DNA of 10,601 nucleotides. It comes from an uncultured Flavobacterium sp. Lineage in GTDB: Bacteria; Bacteroidota; Bacteroidia; Flavobacteriales; Flavobacteriaceae. Position 1 is the first letter of the stretch, and each line of letters begins with the position of its first letter. The position numbers were made by a program, and so were the translations under genes. Positions 1-7,725 of the stretch are shown piece after piece. The notes beneath the pieces are model-generated. The model made no database searches, was not told the DNA's origin, and was given only the letters and a program-made list of their open reading frames with translations. The stretch lies in contig CAMLKV010000043.1 in assembly GCA_946480635.1 (NCBI GenBank), positions 1 to 10,601 on the forward strand, read 5' to 3'.

Positions 1-994
1 AACTACAGGTTATCAGGAAATTTTTACTGACCCATCTTACTTTGGACAAATCATGGTAACTACTAATGCTCATATTGGTAATTACGGTGTTAATGCTGAA
101 GAAGTTGAGTCAGATAGAATTATGATTTCTGGATTAGTTTGTAAAAACTTTTCAATGGTTCATTCTCGTCCGGATTCAGAAAGTAATTTGTATGATTACT
201 TCGAAAAACAAAACTTAATATGTATTTCGGACGTTGATACTCGTGCTCTAGTAAGTTATATTCGTGATAACGGAGCACAAAATGCAGTTATTTGTACCGA
301 TGGAACTTCTATAGAAGAATTAAAGAAATTACTTAATGATACTCCTGATATGGAAGGTCTAGAATTGGCTTCTGTTGTATCTACGAAAGAGCCTTACTTC
401 TTTGGAGATGAATCTGCAACATATAAGATTTCGGCTCTTGATTTGGGAATTAAAAAGAACATTCTTCGCAACCTTGCTAAAAGAGATTGTTATATTAAAG
501 TGTTTCCTTATAATGCTTCTTATGAAAATATGAAATCCTTTAATCCTGATGGTTTCTTCTTATCTAACGGGCCTGGTGACCCAGATCCATTATTTGGAGC
601 TCAAGAAGTAGCTCGTCAAATCTTAGCAGAAAATCAACCATTATTTGGAATTTGTTTGGGGCATCAAGTAATAGCTTTAGCTAATGGAGTTTCTACATAC
701 AAAATGTTTAATGGTCACAGAGGGATTAATCATCCAGTTAAAAATTTAATTACAGGTAAAGGTGAAATTACATCTCAAAACCACGGTTTTGCAGTGAATA
801 AAGAAGAATTGGAAAAACATACTGAGCTAGAAATTACTCATGTACATTTAAATGACGGTACTGTGGCAGGTATGCGAATGAAATCTAAAAACTGTTTCTC
901 GGTGCAATATCACCCTGAAGCTAGCCCTGGGCCACATGATTCATCTTATTTATTCGATCAATTCATAGAAAATATAAAATCTTCTAAAAACTAA
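1..994 (+). CDS. carA: Carbamoyl-phosphate synthase small (glutaminase) subunit, 5' partial
   Basis: This subunit hydrolyses glutamine and passes ammonia to the large subunit CarB, making carbamoyl phosphate for arginine and pyrimidine synthesis in the cytoplasm. The reading frame is open from base 2, so the true start lies upstream; roughly 40-50 N-terminal residues are missing compared with the usual 360-380. The visible part begins in the CPSase small-chain domain (TGYQEIFTDPSYFGQ, then TTNAHIGNYG). It continues into a class I glutamine amidotransferase domain with SNGPGDP, the nucleophile elbow LFGICLGHQ (cysteine codon at 653-655) and the His/Glu partners in YHPEASPGP (codons 911-913 and 917-919). 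The catalytic triad is therefore complete. The stop is TAA at 992-994. carB is not in the window. An 89-base gap separates it from eno, with no convincing terminator, so read-through is possible. Identification is near certain. Confidence 0.97.
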   Translation, partial: TTGYQEIFTDPSYFGQIMVTTNAHIGNYGVNAEEVESDRIMISGLVCKNFSMVHSRPDSESNLYDYFEKQNLICISDVDTRALVSYIRDNGAQNAVICTDGTSIEELKKLLNDTPDMEGLELASVVSTKEPYFFGDESATYKISALDLGIKKNILRNLAKRDCYIKVFPYNASYENMKSFNPDGFFLSNGPGDPDPLFGAQEVARQILAENQPLFGICLGHQVIALANGVSTYKMFNGHRGINHPVKNLITGKGEITSQNHGFAVNKEELEKHTELEITHVHLNDGTVAGMRMKSKNCFSVQYHPEASPGPHDSSYLFDQFIENIKSSKN

Positions 995-1065
995 AACGTT
1001 ATCGTTAATAACATTAAGTTTTTAAATAGAGTTTATTCAGATATATTAAATATTTTCGTAAATAA

Positions 1066-2334
<1,269 letters not shown>

Positions 2335-2360
2335 TTACTTTTTATAGAATAATAAGTTAG

Positions 2361-2391
2361 CCCGTTAGTTTTTAAATTAACGGGTTTTTTT
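2361..2391 (+). terminator. Rho-independent terminator of eno
   Basis: CCCGTTAGTTT (2361-2371) pairs with AAATTAACGGG (2374-2384), with one G-T wobble; the innermost A-T pairs probably open to form the loop. Seven T residues follow (2385-2391). It begins 26 bases after the eno stop. The T run overlaps the stop codon of the convergent membrane-protein gene. There is no matching T run for the reverse strand, so it looks one-directional. Confidence 0.88.
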
Positions 2392-3082
2392 ATTCTTCAA
2401 TTTTTTTCTCCCTTTCTTTTAAAAAATAATGTATTAAAAAGTAAAAGGAAAGGATGTAACAAAAAACACTTGTAAATCTAAAGAATGCCAATTTGTAATA
2501 GTAATGATAAATCCCATAAAAAAGCTCACAAACAAGAACATCTAAAGCATAAAGTATCAAATAAGTGTTTTTAGGGTTAAGCTTAGTAACGTATGCAAAA
2601 GCGGCAAAGAAGGCAAAAGAAATTAAAGTTATATCATATATTAAAATTATTTCGTGAAATTCGAAAGAACTGTCAAATACTATGACTAATGAAATGTATA
2701 GTAAACAACTTAAAAAAATGAAAGTCAATAAAATTGACATGAAATTTTCTTTGTCGATCTTATAAAGTCTCTTGTTGATTAGTTCTCTAATCAATTGAAA
2801 TAAAAGAATACTGTAGGCTAGAAAGTTGAAAAGTAAAACATATATAAAATAACTATAGCCTTCCAATAAATTTATTATTCCTGAGGTAAATAATAAGAAT
2901 AAGACAGCACAGTTGTAATAATTGATTGGCTTTTTGCTTTGTTCAATATAGTAAAAACTAATTGCTCCTATAAATAAGGGCTTTGTAATATAGGATACAT
3001 AAGTCCAATCCATAAATATGGAAAAGAAAAAGAGAATTCCAAAAATGAAATATAATGCAAGATGTGATTTTAGAACATTCAT
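2390..3082 (-). CDS. Unrecognised eight-helix integral membrane protein, faintly YhhN/TMEM86-like
   Basis: This 230-residue protein is almost entirely hydrophobic. I place membrane helices at about residues 6-24, 28-46, 55-72, 76-97, 114-135, 144-164, 173-192 and 200-221, with a short charged C-terminal tail (KEREKKIEE) and no cleavable signal peptide. The helix count, the length, the TKPL segment at residues 33-36 at the start of helix 2, and the aromatic last helix recall the YhhN/TMEM86 (lysoplasmalogenase-like) family. However, the conserved acidic residues of that family are not obvious at the expected helix 3 and helix 7 positions (SGIINLLEG, LDVLVCELF). I therefore treat this as a resemblance in architecture, not an assignment. 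The ATG at 3080-3082 is the first in-frame start; a TAATTTTG box lies about 50 bases upstream. The gene stands alone, convergent with eno and divergent from gltA. Base composition is like its neighbours. Confidence 0.75.
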   Translation of the reverse strand: MNVLKSHLALYFIFGILFFFSIFMDWTYVSYITKPLFIGAISFYYIEQSKKPINYYNCAVLFLLFTSGIINLLEGYSYFIYVLLFNFLAYSILLFQLIRELINKRLYKIDKENFMSILLTFIFLSCLLYISLVIVFDSSFEFHEIILIYDITLISFAFFAAFAYVTKLNPKNTYLILYALDVLVCELFYGIYHYYYKLAFFRFTSVFCYILSFYFLIHYFLKEREKKIEE

Positions 3083-3133
3083 TTCGGCTGGTCTTTCATC
3101 TGAATTAATCTACATGGAATAAATATGGTATTA

Positions 3134-3141
3134 CAAAATTA
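3134..3141 (-). promoter_or_regulatory. Candidate -7 box for the membrane-protein gene
   Basis: Read on the reverse strand this is TAATTTTG, an exact match to the Bacteroidota TAnnTTTG -7 element. It lies about 50 bases before the start codon, which would give a leader of roughly 45 bases. No clear TTTG -33 box lies at the usual distance. Such a short A+T-rich pattern also occurs by chance. Confidence 0.4.
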
Positions 3142-3295
3142 CTATAATTATGGTTATTTGTTTGGAAATTAGTTGAATGTGTTTGTTCTAAAATCAAAAT
3201 TCTTGAAATTATTAAAAGAATAAATCAAAATTTTTCTTTTACTAGAAATTCAACAGATGTTTTTTACTAGTGTTTTATTTTTTATCAAAGATTTA

Positions 3296-3311
3296 ACGAA
3301 AACGTTTCAGT
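3296..3311. promoter_or_regulatory. Palindrome resembling a LacI/GalR-family operator upstream of gltA
   Basis: The sequence ACGAAAACGTTTCAGT contains a perfect 8-base palindrome, AAACGTTT (3300-3307), centred on CG. LacI/GalR-family operators, such as PurR and CcpA sites, typically have this kind of core. It lies about 35 bases upstream of the candidate -7 box of gltA, where a regulator could touch the -33 region. No regulator gene is in the window, so function is inferred only from pattern and position. Confidence 0.3.
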
Positions 3312-3340
3312 AAAACTTTTTTATTTAATACATATTTCGC

Positions 3341-3348
3341 TAAATTTG
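3341..3348 (+). promoter_or_regulatory. Candidate -7 box for gltA
   Basis: TAAATTTG is an exact match to the Bacteroidota TAnnTTTG -7 consensus, 37 bases before the gltA start codon, giving a leader of about 30 bases. The expected -33 TTTG is not evident; the region about 19-21 bases upstream is a T run (3317-3322). Confidence 0.5.
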
Positions 3349-3385
3349 TTAAATTATATATTTAGATTAATTCCCAAATTACATT

Positions 3386-4654
3386 ATGTCAAAAACAGCG
3401 ATATTAGAGTACGATGGCAATAAGTATGAGTTTCCGGTTATTATAGGGAGTGAAAACGAACCAGCTATCGACATTGAAAAACTACGTGCTTTAACTGGCG
3501 CGATTACCTTAGATCCAGGGTATAAAAATTCAGGTTCTTGTAAAAGTGATATTACTTTCCTTGATGGAGAAGAAGGAATTCTTCGTTACAGAGGTTATGC
3601 AATAGAAGAGTTAGCTGAAAAAGCAGACTTCTTAGAAGTATCTTACCTTGTCATCTTTGGAGAGTTACCTACTAAATCACAATTAGAAAAATTCGAAAAC
3701 GATATTCGTAAATACACTTTGGTAAACGAAGAGATGAAAAACATCATTGATGGTTTTCCTAAAACAGCTCATCCAATGGGGGTTTTATCTTCGCTTACAA
3801 GTGCTTTAACTGCATTTAACCCTAAAGTTGTAAATGTAGAGAATGAGGCAATTTGTAAAACAATGGGTAAATTCCTAGTTATTGCAACTTGGACTTATCG
3901 TAAAATGATGGGATTCCCATTAAATTACTATGATAATACAAAAGGGTATGTTGAAAACTTCATGCGTTTAATGTTTGAGTTGCCAACAGGTCCTTACAAA
4001 ACAAATCAAACAGTAATCAATGCTTTAGATAAATTATTTATTCTTCATGCTGATCACGAACAAAACTGTTCTACATCTACAGTTAGAATTGTAGGTTCAT
4101 CTCACGCAGGATTATTTGCTTCAATCTCAGCAGGGGTTTCTGCATTATGGGGACCATTACATGGTGGTGCTAATCAAGCAGTTTTGGAAATGTTAGAACA
4201 AATCCAAAAAGATGGAGGAGATGCACAAAAAGCATTAGCTAGAGCAAAAGATAAAGATGATCCATTCCGCTTAATGGGATTCGGACACAGAGTGTATAAA
4301 AACTTTGATCCGAGAGCAAAAATTATCAAAAAAGCAGCTGATGAAGTATTAGCTGAATTAGGAGTGAATGATCCTATCCTGAACATCGCTAAACAATTGG
4401 AAGAAGCAGCTTTAGTAGATCCTTACTTCGTTGATAGAAAATTATATCCAAACGTAGATTTCTATTCAGGTATCATTTACCGTGCATTAGGAATCCCTAC
4501 AGATATGTTTACAGTTCTTTTTGCTATTGGTCGCCTTCCAGGATGGATAGCACAATGGAAAGAAATGCGTATCAATAAAGAACCTATTGGTCGTCCACGT
4601 CAGGTGTACACAGGTTACGCTTTAAGACCATTTGTTCCTATGGATAAAAGATAA
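3386..4654 (+). CDS. gltA: Citrate synthase
   Basis: Citrate synthase condenses oxaloacetate with acetyl-CoA, the entry step of the TCA cycle. The protein is 422 residues, a type II (hexameric, E. coli-like) citrate synthase; E. coli GltA is 427. All hallmark motifs are present: LDPGYKNSGSCKSDITFLDG near the N-terminus, LHADHEQNCSTSTVR, the catalytic His259 in GPLHGGANQ, His301 in GFGHRVYKNFDPRA, and Asp358 in YPNVDFYSG. It ends in a typical GRPRQVYTGYALRPF tail. One loop is short: after NVENE (residues 150-154) the chain goes straight to AICKTMGK, where E. coli and, as I recall them, flavobacterial relatives have about five more residues. This loop is away from the active-site motifs, so activity is probably unaffected. 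The ATG at 3386 matches the family start MSKTAILEYDG. The gene is monocistronic, with its own candidate promoter and a strong terminator. Confidence 0.96.
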   Translation: MSKTAILEYDGNKYEFPVIIGSENEPAIDIEKLRALTGAITLDPGYKNSGSCKSDITFLDGEEGILRYRGYAIEELAEKADFLEVSYLVIFGELPTKSQLEKFENDIRKYTLVNEEMKNIIDGFPKTAHPMGVLSSLTSALTAFNPKVVNVENEAICKTMGKFLVIATWTYRKMMGFPLNYYDNTKGYVENFMRLMFELPTGPYKTNQTVINALDKLFILHADHEQNCSTSTVRIVGSSHAGLFASISAGVSALWGPLHGGANQAVLEMLEQIQKDGGDAQKALARAKDKDDPFRLMGFGHRVYKNFDPRAKIIKKAADEVLAELGVNDPILNIAKQLEEAALVDPYFVDRKLYPNVDFYSGIIYRALGIPTDMFTVLFAIGRLPGWIAQWKEMRINKEPIGRPRQVYTGYALRPFVPMDKR

Positions 4655-4675
4655 ATCTTTACTATTAAATACATT

Positions 4676-4707
4676 AAAAAGCTTCTCATTTAGAGAGGCT
4701 TTTTTTT
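4676..4707 (+). terminator. Rho-independent terminator of gltA
   Basis: AAAAAGCTTCTC (4676-4687) pairs with GAGAGGCTTTTT (4693-4704), with one G-T wobble and a five-base loop (ATTTA). The T run continues to 4707. It starts 21 bases after the gltA stop and separates gltA from the arginase gene. Confidence 0.9.
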
Positions 4708-4730
4708 ATATTTGTCCGAAGATAGATTTG
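4707..4730 (+). promoter_or_regulatory. Two tandem -7-like boxes ahead of the arginase-ctlX unit
   Basis: TATATTTG (4707-4714) and TAGATTTG (4723-4730) both match TAnnTTTG exactly. They lie just after the gltA terminator and 37-60 bases before the arginase ATG. The second would give a leader of about 30 bases. Neither has a clear TTTG -33 partner. Their position supports a separate promoter for the arginine-degradation pair. Confidence 0.45.
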
Positions 4731-4766
4731 CTTTGCACTTTTATCAGTAATCAAATTAAAAACTTT

Positions 4767-5723
4767 ATGAGTACCAATGTTACTTTTTTAATCAACAAAT
4801 CTGAAATTACTGCTGGAACACGTGGAGCATCTTTGGGGCCAGATGCTATTATAACTGCTGCCAGGAAAAAGGGGAGTTATCTTTTTGGTGAAAATACTCT
4901 CGAAAAAACAACAAACACAAACGGATATTTAGACAGACCTACAAAATATCCTTTCGCAAAACGAATAGACGGACTTCTTTCAGTATATCAAGAACTTAAT
5001 TCTAAAGTTGTAGATATTATCAATAAAAATTCATTTCCAATCATTTTAGCCGCAGATCATGGATCGGCTGGAGGAACAATTTCAGGACTAAAATCAGCTT
5101 TTCCAGACAAGCGTATTGGAGCAGTTTGGATTGATGCACATGCAGATATTCATACTCCATACACAACGCCATCAGGAAACATGCACGGAATGCCATTAGC
5201 ATCTGTGATGAATATTGATAATCTTGAATGTAAGATTAACGATGTCGATTCGGAAACGGAATCACTTTGGAACCAACTAAAAAATGTGGGAGGGACAACC
5301 CAAAAAATACACCCTGACGATGTGGTTTATGTGGCTGTTCGAGATACCGAAGAGCAAGAAGAAAAGGTTATTGAGAAATTTGGAATAAAATGGTTTACTG
5401 TAAATGATGTTCGCATTCAAGGAATTTCTTCGATAGTTGAAGGAATTAATGAGCGTTTAAAAAATTGCGATATCATTTATGTTACTTTTGATGTAGATTC
5501 AATGGATCCCGATATGACTTCGCATGGTACTGGAACACCAGTTCCAGATGGAATTTCTCAAAATGAAGCTAAAGATTTATTAGTTGCTTTGGCACAAAAT
5601 AAAAAAACAGCCTGTATTGAAATTGTAGAAGTAAATCCTTGTTTGGACGAAAAAGAAAATACAATGGCTGAAGTAACGCTTGAGATTTTAGAAGCGGTTA
5701 CTGAAACTATAAAAAACAGATAA
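4767..5723 (+). CDS. rocF: Arginase (ureohydrolase family)
   Basis: Arginase hydrolyses L-arginine to ornithine and urea with a two-manganese centre. The protein is 318 residues, close to the usual 300-320. Metal ligands are visible: His98 in AADHGSAGG, Asp123-x-His125-x-Asp127 in WIDAHADIH, and Asp242/Asp244 in FDVDSMDP. The loop TTPSGNMHGMP carries the Ser/Asn/His arrangement that binds the amino-acid end of arginine in true arginases, and EVNPCLDEKENT supplies the late glutamate. This favours arginase over agmatinase or formimidoylglutamase. The first metal motif is AADHG rather than the common GGDHS, but the His is kept. The frame is open back to 4632 inside gltA; I chose the ATG at 4767 because it gives the family-like start, lies after the gltA terminator and follows promoter-like boxes. 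The stop codon overlaps the ctlX start by one base (TAATG), implying translational coupling. Confidence 0.88.
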   Translation: MSTNVTFLINKSEITAGTRGASLGPDAIITAARKKGSYLFGENTLEKTTNTNGYLDRPTKYPFAKRIDGLLSVYQELNSKVVDIINKNSFPIILAADHGSAGGTISGLKSAFPDKRIGAVWIDAHADIHTPYTTPSGNMHGMPLASVMNIDNLECKINDVDSETESLWNQLKNVGGTTQKIHPDDVVYVAVRDTEEQEEKVIEKFGIKWFTVNDVRIQGISSIVEGINERLKNCDIIYVTFDVDSMDPDMTSHGTGTPVPDGISQNEAKDLLVALAQNKKTACIEIVEVNPCLDEKENTMAEVTLEILEAVTETIKNR

Positions 5724-6658
5724 TGCAGCAAATAACCAATACTATATTAATGATTCGCCCAGTTTCATTTAGAATGAATGAACAAACAGTGGTGAATAAT
5801 TTTTATCAAAAAGATAGTAACGGAATTCTTCCTGCAACTATTAATGCTAAAGCGCAACAAGAGTTTGATGCGTTGGTGAATAAATTACAGGAAGTTGGAG
5901 TAAATGTTATTGTTGTAGAAGATACTAAGGATACTGATACTCCAGATGCTATTTTTCCTAACAATTGGATTTCATTTCATGAAAATGGCGATGTTATTTT
6001 ATATCCAATGTTCGCTGAAAATAGAAGGCTGGAACGTCGTGAAGATATCTTGGACATTATAGAGGATAAAGGTTTTGTTATAAATGATGTTATGGATTAT
6101 ACTTCGGCGGAAGAAGAAGGAATTTTTCTTGAAGGAACCGGAAGTATAGTTTTGGATAGAGTAAACAATAAAGCATATTGTGCACTATCTCCAAGAGCTG
6201 ATGAAGAGCTATTTATTGAATTCTGTGAAGACTTTGAATATTCACCAATTATTTTTAATGCGTATCAAACAGTTGAAGGAAATCGTGAACTGATTTATCA
6301 CACTAATGTGATGATGACTGTTGGTGAAACTTTCGCAGTGGTATGTTCTGAATGTATTGATGATAAGACAGAAAAAAAATCGGTTACTGATAGCTTAAAA
6401 CAAGACGGGAAAGAAATTATTTATATCACAGAAAGCCAGCTAAATGCTTTTGCTGGAAATATGCTTCAGGTAAAAGGAGCAAATGATAAAACATATTTAG
6501 TCATGAGCGAGTCAGCCTTTAATTCATTAAACAAAGGTCAAATAGCCCAAATAGAAAGACATACTTCTATTTTATATTCTAATTTAGAAACTGTAGAAAA
6601 ATATGGAGGCGGAAGTGCCCGTTGTATGATGGCCGAAGTTTTTCTTCCAAAAGAATAA
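5723..6658 (+). CDS. ctlX: CtlX-type citrulline utilisation hydrolase (amidinotransferase/DDAH superfamily)
   Basis: The 311-residue protein belongs to the guanidino/ureido-modifying superfamily that includes arginine deiminase, dimethylargininase and the citrulline hydrolase CtlX. The N-terminus (NTILMIRPVSFRMNEQT), DAIFPNNWISFH with Asp75, GIFLEGTGS with Glu137, IYHTNVMM with His193, and the C-terminal nucleophile Cys301 in GGGSARCMMAE form the expected catalytic set. The Arg-Pro near the start and the ARCMMAE ending resemble CtlX rather than classical arginine deiminase. The substrate (citrulline or an arginine derivative) cannot be fixed from sequence. It follows arginase with a one-base overlap, so the two are made together and probably both feed ornithine. 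No signal peptide is seen, so it is likely cytoplasmic. A strong terminator begins 6 bases after the stop. Confidence 0.85.
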   Translation: MQQITNTILMIRPVSFRMNEQTVVNNFYQKDSNGILPATINAKAQQEFDALVNKLQEVGVNVIVVEDTKDTDTPDAIFPNNWISFHENGDVILYPMFAENRRLERREDILDIIEDKGFVINDVMDYTSAEEEGIFLEGTGSIVLDRVNNKAYCALSPRADEELFIEFCEDFEYSPIIFNAYQTVEGNRELIYHTNVMMTVGETFAVVCSECIDDKTEKKSVTDSLKQDGKEIIYITESQLNAFAGNMLQVKGANDKTYLVMSESAFNSLNKGQIAQIERHTSILYSNLETVEKYGGGSARCMMAEVFLPKE

Positions 6659-6663
6659 AGCAT

Positions 6664-6692
6664 AAAAAAGTCCGACACAGTCGGACTTTTTT
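6664..6692. terminator. Symmetrical (bidirectional) terminator between ctlX and marC
   Basis: AAAAAAGTCCGAC (6664-6676) and GTCGGACTTTTTT (6680-6692) form a perfect 13-base-pair stem with a three-base ACA loop. T runs flank it on either strand, so it can end transcription from both convergent genes. Its right edge overlaps the marC stop codon by two bases. Confidence 0.93.
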
Positions 6693-7230
6693 ATTTTATA
6701 ATTCCTGCTTCTCCAAGATATTTTACTAAATAGTGTGCGCTGTTTAGGACTAAGAAAATAGATAAAGCTACGGCCAAAATAGCGCCAATGGCAATTGAAA
6801 CGGCAGTCCAATTGTTATGTTCTTGATAAAAAGCAATTAATAAAGAAATTGAACCAGGTCCTGCTAATAAAGGCATGGCTAGTGGAGTCAAGGCTATTGC
6901 ATGTTTTTGTTGAGCTTCGTCTTCTACCTTTTTGTTGATTCCTTTACGTTTTTTTACTTTTCCAGATAATAACCCAAAACCTGAATTGGCAATAATCATT
7001 CCGCCAGCAATTCGAAGTGCTTCTAAGCTAATTCCAAAGAAACGCAATACATATTCACCCATAAAATAAGCCACAATCATAATGATAAAAACATTTATGG
7101 CTGTCCATCGTGAAGTTTTTGAAAGTTCTTCTCTAGTATATCCATTGGTTAGTCCAACGAAAACAGGGATAGCTCCAATAGGGTTTAATACAGAAAATAA
7201 AGCGGCGAAAATGTAGAAAAATAAATCCAT
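6691..7230 (-). CDS. MarC-family integral membrane protein, apparently short at the C-terminus
   Basis: MarC proteins are six-helix inner-membrane proteins of unclear transport function; despite the name, a role in antibiotic resistance is not supported. The family motifs are clear: LFSVLNPIGAIPVF (residues 12-24), the FGISLEALRIAGGMII segment (65-80), and LTPLAMPLLAGPGSISLL (114-131). Helices fall at about residues 3-25, 43-64, 68-90, 113-135 and 143-163. The chain ends at GEAGIIK (residue 179). Relatives are usually about 195-220 residues and continue from this point with an (A)I.R..G..... segment forming a sixth helix. That helix is missing here. The reading frame closes with TAA two bases inside the shared terminator. 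This could be a natural short form or a 3' deletion. The start at 7230 fits the family N-terminus and lies close to a TAATTTTG box. Confidence 0.88.
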   Translation of the reverse strand: MDLFFYIFAALFSVLNPIGAIPVFVGLTNGYTREELSKTSRWTAINVFIIMIVAYFMGEYVLRFFGISLEALRIAGGMIIANSGFGLLSGKVKKRKGINKKVEDEAQQKHAIALTPLAMPLLAGPGSISLLIAFYQEHNNWTAVSIAIGAILAVALSIFLVLNSAHYLVKYLGEAGIIK

Positions 7231-7240
7231 AAGTTTTTTG

Positions 7241-7248
7241 CAAAATTA
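7241..7248 (-). promoter_or_regulatory. Candidate -7 box for the marC-like gene
   Basis: On the reverse strand this reads TAATTTTG, then CAAAAAACTT and the ATG. It matches TAnnTTTG exactly and ends 10 bases before the start codon, so the leader would be only a few bases long. No clear -33 box was found. Confidence 0.5.
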
Positions 7249-7313
7249 GCTTGGCAATTCGTTGATGATATGAAAGTAATGTTAAGGAATAATTTATTTC
7301 CGATTAAAAATAC

Positions 7314-7321
7314 TAATTTTA
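7314..7321 (+). promoter_or_regulatory. Weak -7-like box for the CoA-binding gene
   Basis: TAATTTTA differs from TAnnTTTG only at the last base and lies 20 bases before the ATG at 7342. It is the best candidate in this divergent 111-base gap, but A+T richness makes chance matches likely. Confidence 0.25.
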
Positions 7322-7341
7322 TTTAGTAAAACAGAGATACA

Positions 7342-7698
7342 ATGAAAACTTTAGTTATTGGGGCAAGTTCTAACCCTGAACGATATTCTTTTTTGGCTAT
7401 AAACAGGTTGTTGCATCACAATCATGAAGTGGTGGCAATTGGATTGAAAAATGAAATTGTTCTTGATATAGAAGTTCAAATAGGTTTTCCTGATTTTAAG
7501 AATATTGATACTGTAACATTGTATATTAATCCGCAAAGGCAAAAAGAATATTACGATTACATCGTGGGTTTAAATCCAAGAAGAGTCATTTTTAATCCTG
7601 GTACAGAAAATCCTGAGTTTTATAAAATACTTGATCTAAGCAAAATAAATTATGAGGTTGCTTGTACTTTGGTTTTATTAACCACTAATCAATACTAA
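7342..7698 (+). CDS. Small CoA-binding domain protein (CoA_binding_2 type, Rossmann fold)
   Basis: The 118-residue protein is a single Rossmann-like domain. It opens with a strand and nucleotide-binding turn, LVIGASSNPERYSFLAINRL (residues 4-23), followed by HEVVAIG, the NIDTVTLYINP strand (residues 54-64) and the RRVIFNPGTENPEF segment (80-93). This order matches stand-alone proteins related to the CoA-binding domain of succinyl-CoA synthetase. Their substrates and roles are mostly unknown. The family C-terminus VACTLVLLTTNQY is present, so the gene looks complete. There is no signal peptide or membrane helix, so it is likely cytoplasmic. It is transcribed divergently from marC and converges with the symporter gene, 27 bases away, so it appears monocistronic. 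Confidence 0.85.
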   Translation: MKTLVIGASSNPERYSFLAINRLLHHNHEVVAIGLKNEIVLDIEVQIGFPDFKNIDTVTLYINPQRQKEYYDYIVGLNPRRVIFNPGTENPEFYKILDLSKINYEVACTLVLLTTNQY

Positions 7699-7700
7699 AG

Positions 7701-7723
7701 GTTGCTGAGGCTCTCGAAGCAAC
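7701..7723. terminator. Imperfect hairpin between two convergent genes
   Basis: GTTGCTGAG (7701-7709) pairs with CTC (7713-7715) and AGCAAC (7718-7723), with a two-base GA bulge and a GCT loop. It fills the 27-base gap between the two stop codons, which suits a shared terminator. Only short T runs follow (ATTT on +, CCTTT on -), so termination may be weak. Confidence 0.4.
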
Positions 7724-7725
7724 AT

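Larger units (their letters stand above)
3083..3385. other. Divergent intergenic region between the membrane-protein gene and gltA
   Basis: This 303-base, very A+T-rich stretch holds no plausible gene. It contains candidate promoter boxes facing both ways (3134-3141 on -, 3341-3348 on +), an AAACGTTT palindrome (3300-3307), and two copies of TTTTACTAG at 3237-3245 and 3262-3270. It most likely carries the control regions of both flanking genes. Confidence 0.7.

Noticed and set aside
998..1012. Small hairpin after carA (GTTAT, five-base loop, ATAAC) as a terminator
   Set aside because: The five-base-pair stem is A+T rich and not directly followed by a T run.
4632..4766. N-terminal extension of the arginase frame by 45 codons
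   Set aside because: It begins inside gltA, runs through the gltA terminator and promoter-like boxes, and the extra residues do not resemble arginases.
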